This document shows, in pieces, positions 37,701 through 49,400 of a stretch of DNA of 64,000 nt. The position numbers were made by a program, and so were the translations under genes. Position 1 is the first letter of the stretch; the number at the start of each line of letters is the position of its first letter. The notes beneath the pieces are model-generated. The model ran no database searches, had not been told where the DNA came from, and saw only the letters and a program-made list of their open reading frames with translations. This DNA comes from Apostichopus japonicus (Eukaryota; Echinodermata; Holothuroidea; Aspidochirotida; Stichopodidae). The stretch lies in assembly GCF_037975245.1 (NCBI RefSeq), contig NC_092563.1, forward strand, positions 23,902,960 through 23,966,959, given 5' to 3'.

Positions 37701-40700
37701 ACTGTTCGAACTTCCGCAGGCGGGAATCATAAGTCTTTGCGGTCGTTCCCCTTCTAGCGTCGGCTGCCATCGCGGCAGCTGCCTCTGAAAAACCTCTCTG
37801 TCGTAGGGAAGACCGGACAGTTTCCAGGCAACTAACTGCAACCCCTTGATGTCCGGGTGGGAGAGTGTTCCCTGTCTCTGGGACAGTAGGTGGGGCTTGT
37901 CTGGTAGGCTCGCTGGGACGTCCATGAGGAGTTGGGGAATCTCTGCGAACCAGGGTCTGCGAGGCCAGAACGGGGCTATTAGAATAAACCTGCCCTTGGA
38001 GTTCCGGATCTTTCTGAGAACCTGCCCGACCATGCAAAGCGGTGGGAAGACGTAGGCCTCTAAGTGGTCCCATGGGAGGGACATCGCATCCGTGTGGTAG
38101 GCCTGGGGGTGGAACCGTCTGGAACAAAAGGTCTGGAGCCTGCTGTTTGTGTATGTTGCGAACAGGTCTATCATCGGCTTTCCGAAGATCGCGAAGATTC
38201 TGTTGCAAGTTTCTTGTTCCAGCGTCCATTCGTTGGGGTCTAAATGCCCCCTGGACAAGGCGTCTGCCATCACGTTGAGCTTGCCCGCAATGTGGGAAGC
38301 TCGTAGGATCGTGCCCGAATCCTCGGCTGCTGTTATCACCTCCCATGCTAGCCGGCAGAGCTTCTCCGAGTGGGTGCCCCCCTGCCGGTTGATGTAAGCC
38401 ACCACTGTGGTGTTGTCCGTGAAGACCGTGGTTATTGTACCCTGTATGTGCTCGTTGAAGGTTTCCAGAGCTCTCTTGACTGCGATCATCTCCAGGATAT
38501 TGATGTGGAATGATCTTTCTGTTGGGGACCACGTTCCCCAGGCTGTGCGGTTGCTCCAATGAGCCCCCCATCCGGTGAGTGAAGCGTCTGTCGTTACAGA
38601 TGTCATTGGTAGCTCTATTGTGAAAGGTACCCCTTGACTCCAATTGTCTGGGTCGAGCCACCATCGGAGGTGTTGAGTGGTTTCCTCCGACCTGTGGATT
38701 GGTGTTGTCATGTCCGGATCTGTGGGGTCTGCGGACTTCAGGAGGTGAAGCTGTAGGGGTCGCATGTGTAACCTGCACAGTCGGACTACATCGACCAGAC
38801 TGGCCATGAGTCCCAGGGCTCGGAGCCACATCATTTTGGGTGACTCTTGGTGTGACAAGATCTGTTGCGTGGTCGTCCTGACCGCAGTGATCCTTTCTTC
38901 CGAGGGTCTGGCTACCCCGGCGGAGAAGTCTAGTATCACTCCAAGGAACTGGGTCGTCTGAGTTGGAGATAGTCGAGACTTCTTCTCGTTCACGATCCAG
39001 CCCAGCTCTCGGAGGGTATGGAGCGTTTTGTGTACGTTGTCGGCGGCCTCTGACTGAGAGCTCCCTACCACCAACCAGTCGTCGAGGTACACGTACAGGG
39101 TGACCCCTCTCCTTCTGAGGTAGGAGACTACCGCTCCCGCTATTCTCGTGAAGACTCTGGGGGCCGTGGACAGGCCGAACGGGAGCGCCCTGAACTGGTA
39201 ATCCTGTTCTGCATACCAGAACGTTAAAAACCGTCGGTGATCCTTGTGCACTAGGATGTGTAGGTAAGCGTCCCATAAGTCTACGGTCGCCGCCCACATG
39301 CCCTTTCTGAGTAGGGGTAATATTATATTTAGGGTTTCCATACGGAAGTGTTTTGGCCTGATAAATTTTGTGTTGAGGGGTTTTAGATTTAGGATGGGAC
39401 GCCAGGTGTCGTCCCGTTTTTTGGTCAGAAAGAAAGAGGACCGGAAGAGTGGTCCCGTCCCTCCCGGTACCTCCACAATTGCCTGCTTGGCCAGCAGGGC
39501 CAGAATTTCCCCTTCTAGAATTAGGCGTTTGACGGGGTCTGTGGGTGTGGGTGTCTGTCTTCCTCCGCCCCCGAAGGGTGGGCTGGAGGAGAATTCTATT
39601 CGATATCCGTGTTCGACTGTGTCCAACACCCACTTGTCCCCGCCAATGAATTCCCATTGCTGGGTAAAGTTTGTCAGTCTCCCCCCCACCTGCGGAATGG
39701 CCGCGGTGAGGTGGGCACCCCTAGGGCTGGGAGGCGAACGACGGTCGAGTGGAGGAGCGGTCGTTGTCCCGTCTGGGAGGCGCTGTGCCTCTGCCTCCTC
39801 TCGGTGTCCAGGAGCGGGTCGGGCGGTATGCCGTTCCCCTGCTTCTTCCTCTGAGAGCTCCTCTGCTCAGTGGTCTGGCGGGTGCTGCTCTCGCTCCCCT
39901 GGTTGGCTTGTTCTCCCTCGGTCGGAAGGGTCTCGGTCTTTGTGTAGCCGAGGGTCTGAACTCCGATTTAGCCAGGGTCTCTCTCCGGGCTACCTCTTCC
40001 TGTAGTTTTTTCTGGAAGTTGCCTCCGAAGAGGTCCTCACCGAGCACTGGCAGAGCTAGCATTCTGTTCCTTGCCTCGGTTGATGGCCAGCGGATGGCGG
40101 AGACGACGTTCTCCCTGCGGGCTTTTACGGAACGTGTAGCGACTCTTGCAAACTGGTCGTATGCGAGCCTTACGAGGGGTCCTAGCAGTAGGAGGAGCTG
40201 GCCCGCTTCATCCCTGGACACCTGGCTGTCGTCCTCAGGGAGTTGCTGGTGGTGCCGCATAAGGACCTCGGCCGACAGTATTAGGACTGAGGCGAACTTC
40301 ATGCCTGAGCGGGCCGCTGTGTCCACCTCAACTAGAAGTTCTTCCAGCTTTCTCTGGTCAGGAGTCTTAAAGGTTTGGGAAGATGAGGCCCCATGTTCGG
40401 CCTTCAGCCTTTCTTTGGCCTCCTGGGGGATGGTTGGGCATTTGAATAGCGCCCTCCAGGCCTCGTCTGGTACCCTGACTGCCCTGTCTGCCCTGGCTGG
40501 GAAGGCAGTCCACCTGTTCTTATCGGCTATGGCCTCGAATCTATCATAACATGTTGCGTCAACGGGCATGGTGGTCTTTGGCTTCGATGACATCTCGCCG
40601 GTTGCCGTGAGTTTGGACACCCGGCCTGCCTTCTGTGGCTGGGTCTCAGGTTCCTCGAACCCCAGGTGCCGTCTGAAGATGTCGGCCGCCCGTGCCATTA

Positions 40701-43366
40701 ACTCTTGGGGGAGCGCTCCTCCTGTTATGGGAGCCTCCTCTGTTTCGTAGCTTCGACTAAAGCTATCTTCCATAGGATCGTAGTCGAGGGGTTCTGTGGG
40801 ATCCATAAGATCCCCCTCGTCCTCCAAGCCGGATAGATTTACCGACGCTCTGCAGTCCAGGGCGTCTGGATCCGAGACCGGATGTGGGGCCGTAGTAGGG
40901 CCGGAGCCTGTGGAGCCTGGTGCCTTGTCGGTCACCGTGGTTACTCTCTGCTCTATCAGGGGGCGTAGTAGGCCGGTAAGTTGAGCCAGCCATGCTGGTT
41001 CCTCCTCCTGTCGCCGTCTCGGGGACCGGCGCCTCCTCTTCGCTCTCCTGTAGCCGTCGTCAGACGACTCTGAAGACTCGTCGGAGGTCGGGGAGTGTCT
41101 TCTCCTCTCCTTCCGTCTCGGGGATCTTGAGTGCGTTCCGGATCTATCTCTTCTAGGTCTGCGGGAGGTCTCTCTCCCCCTGCTTTCCCGGGTCAGGGTC
41201 TCAGTAGGGACCCGTCTTTCCGGCTCCCTCTCCGGCTCCCTGCTATGGGACCGGCTCCGTCTCACTGACCCTTCGATCGCACTCTCTTTCGGACCCGAGC
41301 TCTCTGTGGCCGGCGGCCCGCGCTCCGTGGGTCTATCTTGCTGCGGTCCACACTGAGGCGTAACCTCTAGCCCGGCCGAGCTGTGCCTCTTCTTGAGAGG
41401 TCTTTTCTTGGCAGGAGCCTTCCCTTTGCTCCTGCCCTTCCCTTTGGTTGTAACTACGCCGGACGTCGCCGGGACCGTTAGGGGTACTCTCTCTTTCTCT
41501 TTCTCTTTCTCTCTCTAATCTCTCTCTCCTTCGGCCCTCTCCTGGCCACTCTCCTCCACCTCTCTCTCTACCTCACCCTCTTCCTCTCTCTCTCCCGTCC
41601 CTCCTATATCCTCTGCCCCGATGTCGTTCGGGATCAAGTCTAGCTTGCCCTGCAGCTTGGTTCGCAGACTCTTGAGCCACTGATCAATCTCCTGCCACTG
41701 GGTCGGCGAGAATTTTATACAGACCAGGCAGGGGTCCCGTCTGGTGCAGGATCTGCACTTGGGGCATAGGTCGTGCTCGTCCCAGGCTCTGCCTGGCCGA
41801 AACATCGAGCAGCTGACACACTTCAGCTGGTTACGAGACATGCTGTAAAACTCTCGAGTCAAGGAGGTATAATTCTTAGAGCTTAAAAAAGAAAGCCAAT
41901 GAAGCTAACAAGAGAACGGGAGATAATCTGGGGGAGGAACATGCTAACAGAGAATAGGTGGAACGTAGCGTAACCTAGCAACGGTAAATACAAACGCTAC
42001 GAAGTGGCCTAACAACAATCAATACAAGCTGAAAAGAACGTGAGAGAGCAATATATATAGAAGAGGAAAATAATAACGAGTAAACATGCTATGAACATGA
42101 AAATACACGAAAAACAACATGCTACGAACATGAAAAAACATGAAAACAACACGCCTATAGCGTGGGGGAGGAAAATGGCGGGAACCTAAGCAGTTCGCGG
42201 AACTGCTACCCCCGCACAAAAAACGCCCGAAGGCGGAAACGCACTGAGAAAACAGTCCCCAAAACCCTCCCTTTCAACAAAAAGGATACTTATCGGTCTG
42301 GAAAAGACTGCAAAACTCCACAGAATCCGAATGAAAGAAAATTCCAACGATCGTATAAAGAAATCCAAGACAAAATTCAAGGGAAACTTCCACAAGAATT
42401 TTTGCGTGTAGACACTTTAATGGTAGAATGAAAAAGGAGGAGTGACCGGGGGGGGGCCCGGTCATAGAGGGCGCACAGTGTTATTATTTTACCAAGACTT
42501 TATAGGCACAGTAGAATGAAGTGCTAAGGTTGTGAGGAGACAGGTAAGCGAGGAGCGAAGTAAATAGGGAGGTTTTCTGCTGTCTCTTTAGATTGTTACA
42601 ATTTTTTTATTATTATTATTATCACCACAAGCATTGTAAATATACTTTGATGTAAATATATCTATTCTTAGAATTTTCTTATAAAGTTTCCATATTGATA
42701 TTTTTTATCGTCATATGGCTTTATCACTGCTTTGCATATATGCCTATTATTAATAAAAATGAGCAAGGTTCAGTATGGCCTATATACGGTATACAAAGCC
42801 AATTTTGAAGGAAAATGTAGAGAGATCTTTTAGAAACATATCATCTTTTTTGATGATTAATTTTGAAAAGTGTCTAAATGGTTTGTATCATATGACTAAT
42901 TATTTCAGTTTTTAATATAATATTTCCGCGTAGACGTGTGTATTCCAGAAAGAAAAAGAAAGAAGTAGATATTAAAATATTATTAAAAGTTATCGCGTCC
43001 TCATATACTTGTAACAAACATAATTTATTATGTGCAAATAAAGATTTATTTTCAATATTGTACCCCGTCACTGAACATTTATGTTAATTATATCGTTTTC
43101 AATGTTACCTACATAAAAAGAACAGCGTATCAAATTTTATGAGATGCAGGTAAACATTTACAGATTTACAGATATAAATCGAACGTAACGTATACATGCG
43201 CATGTAGGGAATGGTTACCCCCGCCCCTCCCCCCTCCGTGCACGGACTCCCATGGGGTTTATGCGAGACCTGGATATGAGTATAAAAATTAATTAGTAAA
43301 CAGCATACTGCCTTGAGGGAAAACACTTTCTTCACCTTTTCCTCAGCTTATTCTATCCGAAACAAC

Positions 43367-43409
<43 letters not shown>

Positions 43410-46400
43410 AATATATATGATAATTTAATAATATATAGGCCTATATATATAATGAACAGAATATATTTAAGCTCCGACTGAGAACGTGGATTTTATGAGA
43501 ACGTGGATTTTATTTTCGGACTGAGAACGTGTCGGACTGAAAACTCGTTTTTTCGGACTGAAAACGTGTATTTTATTTTCGGACTGAAAACGTGTATTTT
43601 ATTTTCGGACTGAAAACGTGTATTTTATTTTCGGACTGAAAACGTGTATTTTATTTTCGGACTGAAAACGTGTCGGACTGAAAACTCGTTTTTTCGGACT
43701 GAGAACGTTGATTTTATTTTCGGACTGAAAACGTGTCGGACTGAAAACTCGTTTTTTCGGACTAAAAACGTGTATTTTATTTTCGGACTGAAAACGTGTC
43801 GGACTGACAACGTGTACCCATGATTTCTTGTTTAATTGTAACTGTGTTGTCTTGATTGCTTTTCAGTTTAATACTTCGGGCTTCCTTTGCAAAGGGTGAC
43901 TTTTATAGGAGTTGGAAACCCAATTATCATCGTTAGCTATAAAGAACAACTCCCCCCAACCCCCCACCCCCAAACGCCTTGGCAAAAACCTTGTTTGGTT
44001 GGGGAGATATCCCAGTATTACAGTGTCTATAAATATTTAACACTGCAACAAGGCATAATGCACACACGCCAAGCAGACATGCCCAGAGGACTTTTGATAT
44101 CAAATCGGCTGTCAGACATCTCGGTTGAGTTTAACGGGGGAGCTCAACAAACCTCATCGTCATCTGGAGAACAACTTTTAATAACAGTAGAAAGGAGAAG
44201 CCTCTGGATGGTTTATCATCCATTAAACTACTTTAGTGCTAGGTACGGACATACATGCATTCACACCTGAAGAGATTCTTTACAATCTGAGCAAATTAAC
44301 ACTCTTTATAGCTTGAGGTACATATATATACATCTATATTGAAGATCAATCAAGGTCGGTTGATTTACACACACCGTCAGTGCATTACCTAAGCCAATGA
44401 TGAGAAAGAAGCGTGGAAAAGTTAGCAGGGACGATAATAAAATGACATGGAACAGGAGGAAGTAGGCCTACACAATCATAGACGGATGGAGCGTAAACCT
44501 GTTAATGAGCCATTGGCAACAGAGTGATTGATAAACAATATCCTTAATTTAACACAAATAACCATCAAGTACAATGATGACCTTCTCGTATCTGACCTCG
44601 GTAATGACGGTAAAGAAAATGAAATTGCTTAAAACTGCAATCTCTATACATGACTGGTGAATGATAGAAATCTATTTAGCCCCCCCCCCCAAAAAAAAAA
44701 ATAGAGAGAGAGAAAAAGAATAGTAAAACAACCATGGAATGAGTAATACATCATACAGAAATAGGACGAAAAAAGCCATATATGACAGGATTCAAGCTAG
44801 GTGTGTTAAAGAAGTGCTTTATTGGCTCCAATTACAGTAGGCTATAGCTAGGAAAGTTTTGTGATAACGTAATCGACCTGCCAAACTACATGGCATGCAT
44901 TGAAGACTAATTGGTAAAGAGAGTTCACTTTACGATCAAGGCAGGTCCATTACGTAGTCTCAAGAAACTTTTACATGATATCGTGCTATAGTTGGGGACT
45001 ATACAGCAGACCTTTAAAGACAACATTTTGAAGATTTTTTTTTTTTTTTTAATTCTATGTTTGGAACAGTTTTAAGTACAATCTTTTCCACATTTTACTA
45101 CAAAGTAGGTTACTGTTTGAATATCTCATTAGATGGCATATTGTGTACTGTGTGCTTAATTGACTTTGAATTTCATGTACTGTACTGTTGATGATCATCA
45201 TTACAAGTTTCCCAGAAAGCTATTCCCCCAAATTCACCAACCACTGAGATGCTTTCAGAATTCCACTCCTCCCTTAAACCATACAGTGTAAATACTAACC
45301 CCCCTGCCCCCACCCCTGCCCTACTCCACCTCCTAATGTTTACATCATATGCCCCGAGGTTTCCTGGCAAAAATATGGCCATCTTAGGTAAAGGAGATCA
45401 CAGAACTGATGGAGACAATAAAGGATCTAATTTGGAATTTAATCTATATAGTCAGTGGGATGCTGGAAGGTCACGGTGACCTTTCGACCTATCTTGTTGA
45501 CTACATTTTTCAAAAGAAACTGGCTGAGGGAATTAAAGACTCTTGAATTCAACCTGAAGGAAGAAAGCATTGATTGAAACAAGTCCTTCAAAGAGGAAGA
45601 TAGGGATCGATACCACCAAAGTGATGAAATATCTTAGATGGTCGAAGAGGAAATCATTTCAACGGCTTATCATCGGTTAAGCCTCAGAAACAGGACATAG
45701 TTTACTGATATCAATCAAGAAATGGAATTTAGAAATAAAGATTAAGGGATCTGGGAGTGAATGCACCAGTTGGAGAGGACATTGCACTGGTTATGAACTT
45801 ATGCAAATTGCAGAGCTTTATCTTGTGGATTATAAGTTTCATCATGTCAAAGGTAAAAAAAAGAAAAGCAATCAGATTTTTTATTCGGCTTGAGGAACCA
45901 TGAGATGAAACATGAACCAGGGAGCCAGCAGGCTTAGTGATTCATTTGCCTTATAAGTTTATACTGTATATGGAATCACCTGATTGTTATGAGCAAATGA
46001 GGAAAATGTGTCCTAAAGTCAAGAACCAGAACATCAGGAAAGAGTTCCAGATGACTTTATCATTGTAATTAAGGTATTACCCTTCTGAAAGTTGATGACA
46101 GATAACAGTCAATAGTGAAAGTGGAAAACCCTCTCAGCCATTTAAAAGAGCAAAGGTCAAATTATGCAACAGTTAGTGACATAGAAAAGTCATCAAAGAA
46201 ATGGTTTGAGTTTGAAAGCTTACAAGGATTTCAGACTTTGACCGCTTTTTAACCTTTCACCTCAACAGAAAGATATGAGTTTCTTCTACTCAACCACTTT
46301 ATGGCTTTCGATTTATTGTGCTTACAAGGTTGTCAGAAATTGACCTCTCTTGACCTCTCTTGAACTTTGAACTCTGAAACCATAGGGTTCTTCTACTCTA

Positions 46401-49400
46401 CAAGGTGCATTCACTTACCACATATGAAGTTCACCCACCATTTAGTGTTTGACTTACCATGTTTACAAGGCATAATAAGAACAAACACACGCAATCACCA
46501 TCCCACTACTTCCCTTACATTCACACCCCTCACAAGAGCACCACCCACTTCTATCCAATTAACACTATATTAATCAGTCATGTGGTGTTGGTGCCTGGAT
46601 CACACACAGTAGTACCTCAAGACAGAAATGCCACGATTGCATAAACTCTGAAAACTTGTATTGCCAGTAAACAGATGCCTTGTAATGTTTAAGAGTGTGA
46701 TAATAACATCATTTAAAGGATATATACACACACTAACTGTACACACATTTTTGTATTACATTCAGACCGAGGACCCCATTGTATTTTCCATTGTTCAAAT
46801 CCACGTACCCTAACCTTAACAATACCCCATACAATAGAATTCTTCCGAGGACGTGGTGATTCTTTAAAAAATCACAACCGAGGACCTGGAATTCTTTTGT
46901 TCAAGTCCTCGGTCAGAATACAAAAACAAACGCACACACACACACACACATTGGAGATGATTAAAGTGGATCTATATATCACTTCATAAATTGAATTAGA
47001 TCTACAGTCATATACTCTATTCGTACATGCTGTATCTTGTTTATCTGTTTCCTTTTATATTAGTTATTCTTCCTGTTAAACAATTTTTATGACTCCTCTT
47101 TATATATTTTATTTTTTATACTTGAATGAAAAAATAAAATACATCAAAATGTATTAACAGGTGGACAGCAATGTTTCACAAAGTGACCTACATTTAAAGC
47201 TAAGCCTTTAATGTAAGAGTAAACAGAAAAGAGATAATTCTGACCTGATTGTCTGCAAATAAGCACTTTCTAACATGATCTTATCAAAATATGAACTATA
47301 TTTAAGAAAATCAAAAATGTTCAGAAAGAGTCAATTATGACACTTTTTTGAAGGAAGTGACGACTGAATTTTCGAAAACTGAAAAACGACTGAATTTCCA
47401 TTCATGTGTTAACTACCAAAGCAGCTGCATCCAGATTTAAACTAAATCCTTTAGAAACATTAATGTGCCATCAGGAGATTGCAAGTCTATCTAAATATAT
47501 ACAAAACATGTTAGCGATATTTTTCCCCCCAAAAATTTCAAATTGACGACCAACAAAAATTTGATGAATTTTCATCATGTCCTTTTTGCAGATAAACCAA
47601 GAATTAAATCAGTTATTAATTGCGAGAAATGGATCAATTTTTTGGCAATTTGCTTAAAGATATCATCAATTCATAAGTTTTTTTGAAAGTTACTATCATA
47701 TTTACAGAACCTAGGTCTTAACATTTTGAAGGACCTTTCAATGTTTTTAAATGTTTTCCCTTAAAAAAATTATGTATATGTTATGTATACAGGCTATACA
47801 AATGCCATGAGAGTTACAAAGAGGAAAACATCTTTTATACCAGTTTTTGGTGATCTCTGGTGAGAAAAATTGTAAAGACTTTATGGGGAATTAGTAATCG
47901 TAATCATTAGTAACAGACAATAGGGAATCAATACCAATTTAAATGGATACATATCAATTTAAATGGATATCTGTCCATTTAAATGGATATGTCAATTTAA
48001 ACTGATATCTGTCAATTTAAATGGATATCTGTCAAGTGTCAATTCTAATGGATATCTGTCAATTTAAATGGATATCTGTCCATTTAAATGGATATACCAA
48101 TTTAAATGGATATCTGTCAAGTGTCAATTCTAATGGATATCTGTCAATTTAAATGGATATCTGTCCATTTAAATGGATATCTGTCAATTTAAATGGATAT
48201 CTGTCAAGTGTCAATTCTAATGGATATCTGTCAATTTAAATGGATATCTGTTAATTTAAATGGAGCTCTGTCAATTTAAATGGATATCTGTCAAGTGTCA
48301 ATTCTAATGGATATCTGTCAATTTAAATGGATATCTGTCAATTTCAATTGATATCTTTCAATTTAAATTGATACATGTTAATTGAAATTGATATCTGTCA
48401 ATTTAAATTGACATCAATGTAAACCATCTGAACAGTGGTGTGTGCAAAGGGGGTGGGATAGGAGAGGGGGACTCCCCCACCATTTTAAATCAGGGGACTA
48501 TCAAAAGTATTTATTAGTACTTAATTTTGTTTAAAACCAACTTTATGGTCTATTTATATGCATGCCTAAGAATGCATCATTTGAACTTTGAATTTTCTTT
48601 CTAGGGAGCTGTTTGCAAAGACCTCACAGCCATGCTTCTCATTCAAAAACTTTTTGATCCCCCTACATTCCGTCAATTAAGGTTCATGCCACTACCAAAA
48701 TCAATCAGGCCTCCCCCCAACCCCCCCCCCCCCCCACATACATATTTGATATCCTGTCCACATCATTGCTTCTGGGTCTCTAGTATGAGAATTTCAGATA
48801 AAGGATAAATCGAGCATATCCAATAGTCCTTTGAACTAGATCTAGATCAGCAGATTATACCAAATTCAAACATTTGGAAGTGGAATGAATTTCTGATCAT
48901 TGAACTATTGTTCAGCAATCGGCCTACGTGTGGAAAATTGATCTGTCAGCTATATATAGTGTGAATTAAAGTACTTACACTCAATTACAGACATTAAGCA
49001 CTTCCACGTTAAGGTTAAAAGAACACGGTGACATTTAGAAATTTAATGGCAACACAACGATCAGGAAGTGTGAATTCCATTTTACAAGCCTTGTTTGTAG
49101 TGGAAACCTGATCTCTCTCTCACCAGCCAGAACATTTTGTTTTTACCAGAGGTAATTGCAATCTGGATTTAAGTTACTGGGGTTGAACAAATCAACTTAG
49201 CCTTCACCTTTTTTCCAAAAATAATCATTCACTGATGACAAGATCGGATGACACATTGTTTTTAAATACGTTCTCGACTTTTGACAATTCCAAAGGTAAT
49301 TGAAGGATCATTGTATACAATTAATATATACATCAACCAGATTAATATGATCCCTTAAAGGGTGTGAAGACTCACGCAAAAAGAAATGTCTAATGCCGGT

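Larger units (their letters stand above)
36028..42565 (-). mobile_element. DIRS-like tyrosine-recombinase retrotransposon, structurally complete, 6.54 kb
   Basis: On the minus strand the order is gag, RT-RNase H, tyrosine recombinase. The ends carry ~117-bp inverted terminal repeats (36067-36182 and 42429-42547) that differ essentially only by two bases in one G/C homopolymer. An internal complementary region (36662-36767) is the reverse complement of the outermost left end joined to the outermost right end. This is the arrangement known for DIRS elements that replicate through a circle. There is no integrase or LTR. The junction read from the internal region puts the ends at about 36028 and 42565. 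It sits inside the transposon 34149-43819. Confidence 0.93.
34149..43819. mobile_element. 9.67-kb DNA transposon with tandem-repeat terminal inverted repeats
   Basis: The left end (GGGGTACACCCCTCAGTCCG) and right end (reading inward GGGTACACGTTGTCAGTCCG on the other strand) are inverted copies. Both lie next to the same 8-bp sequence ATGATTTC (34141-34148 and 43820-43827). Each end is an array of ~26-bp units TTTTCAGTCCGAAAATAAAA (plus TACACG): about 160 bp at the left and about 345 bp (43475-43819) at the right, in opposite orientation. No transposase is visible. About 6.5 kb of the interior is a later DIRS insertion, leaving ~3.1 kb of own sequence. The 8-bp duplication allows hAT, P, Merlin or fold-back-like types; I cannot decide. 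Confidence 0.85.

Noticed and set aside
37900-39657. Long minus-strand frame overlapping RT-RNase H
   Set aside because: Upstream of about 37900 it is the shadow of the RT frame, rich in Arg, Pro and Gly and without domains. Only its last part is the recombinase N-terminus.
39298-40549. Plus-strand frames of 235 and 266 codons across the DIRS gag/RT junction
   Set aside because: They are antisense shadows of GC-rich gag and RT coding sequence, with no family resemblance.
36028-42565. LTR retrotransposon or endogenous retrovirus
   Set aside because: Terminal repeats are inverted, there is an internal complementary region, and a tyrosine recombinase replaces integrase and protease.
43625-43810. 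Frame encoding repeated [14 protein letters not shown] units
   Set aside because: It is the translation of the 26-bp tandem units in the transposon end, not a protein repeat.
43887-44270. 127-codon plus-strand frame as a gene
   Set aside because: It lies antisense in a TMX3-like intron beside a transposon, begins in low-complexity Pro-rich sequence and resembles no family.
47935-48415. CRISPR-like array of short repeats
   Set aside because: Units are head to tail with no unique spacers, in an animal intron.
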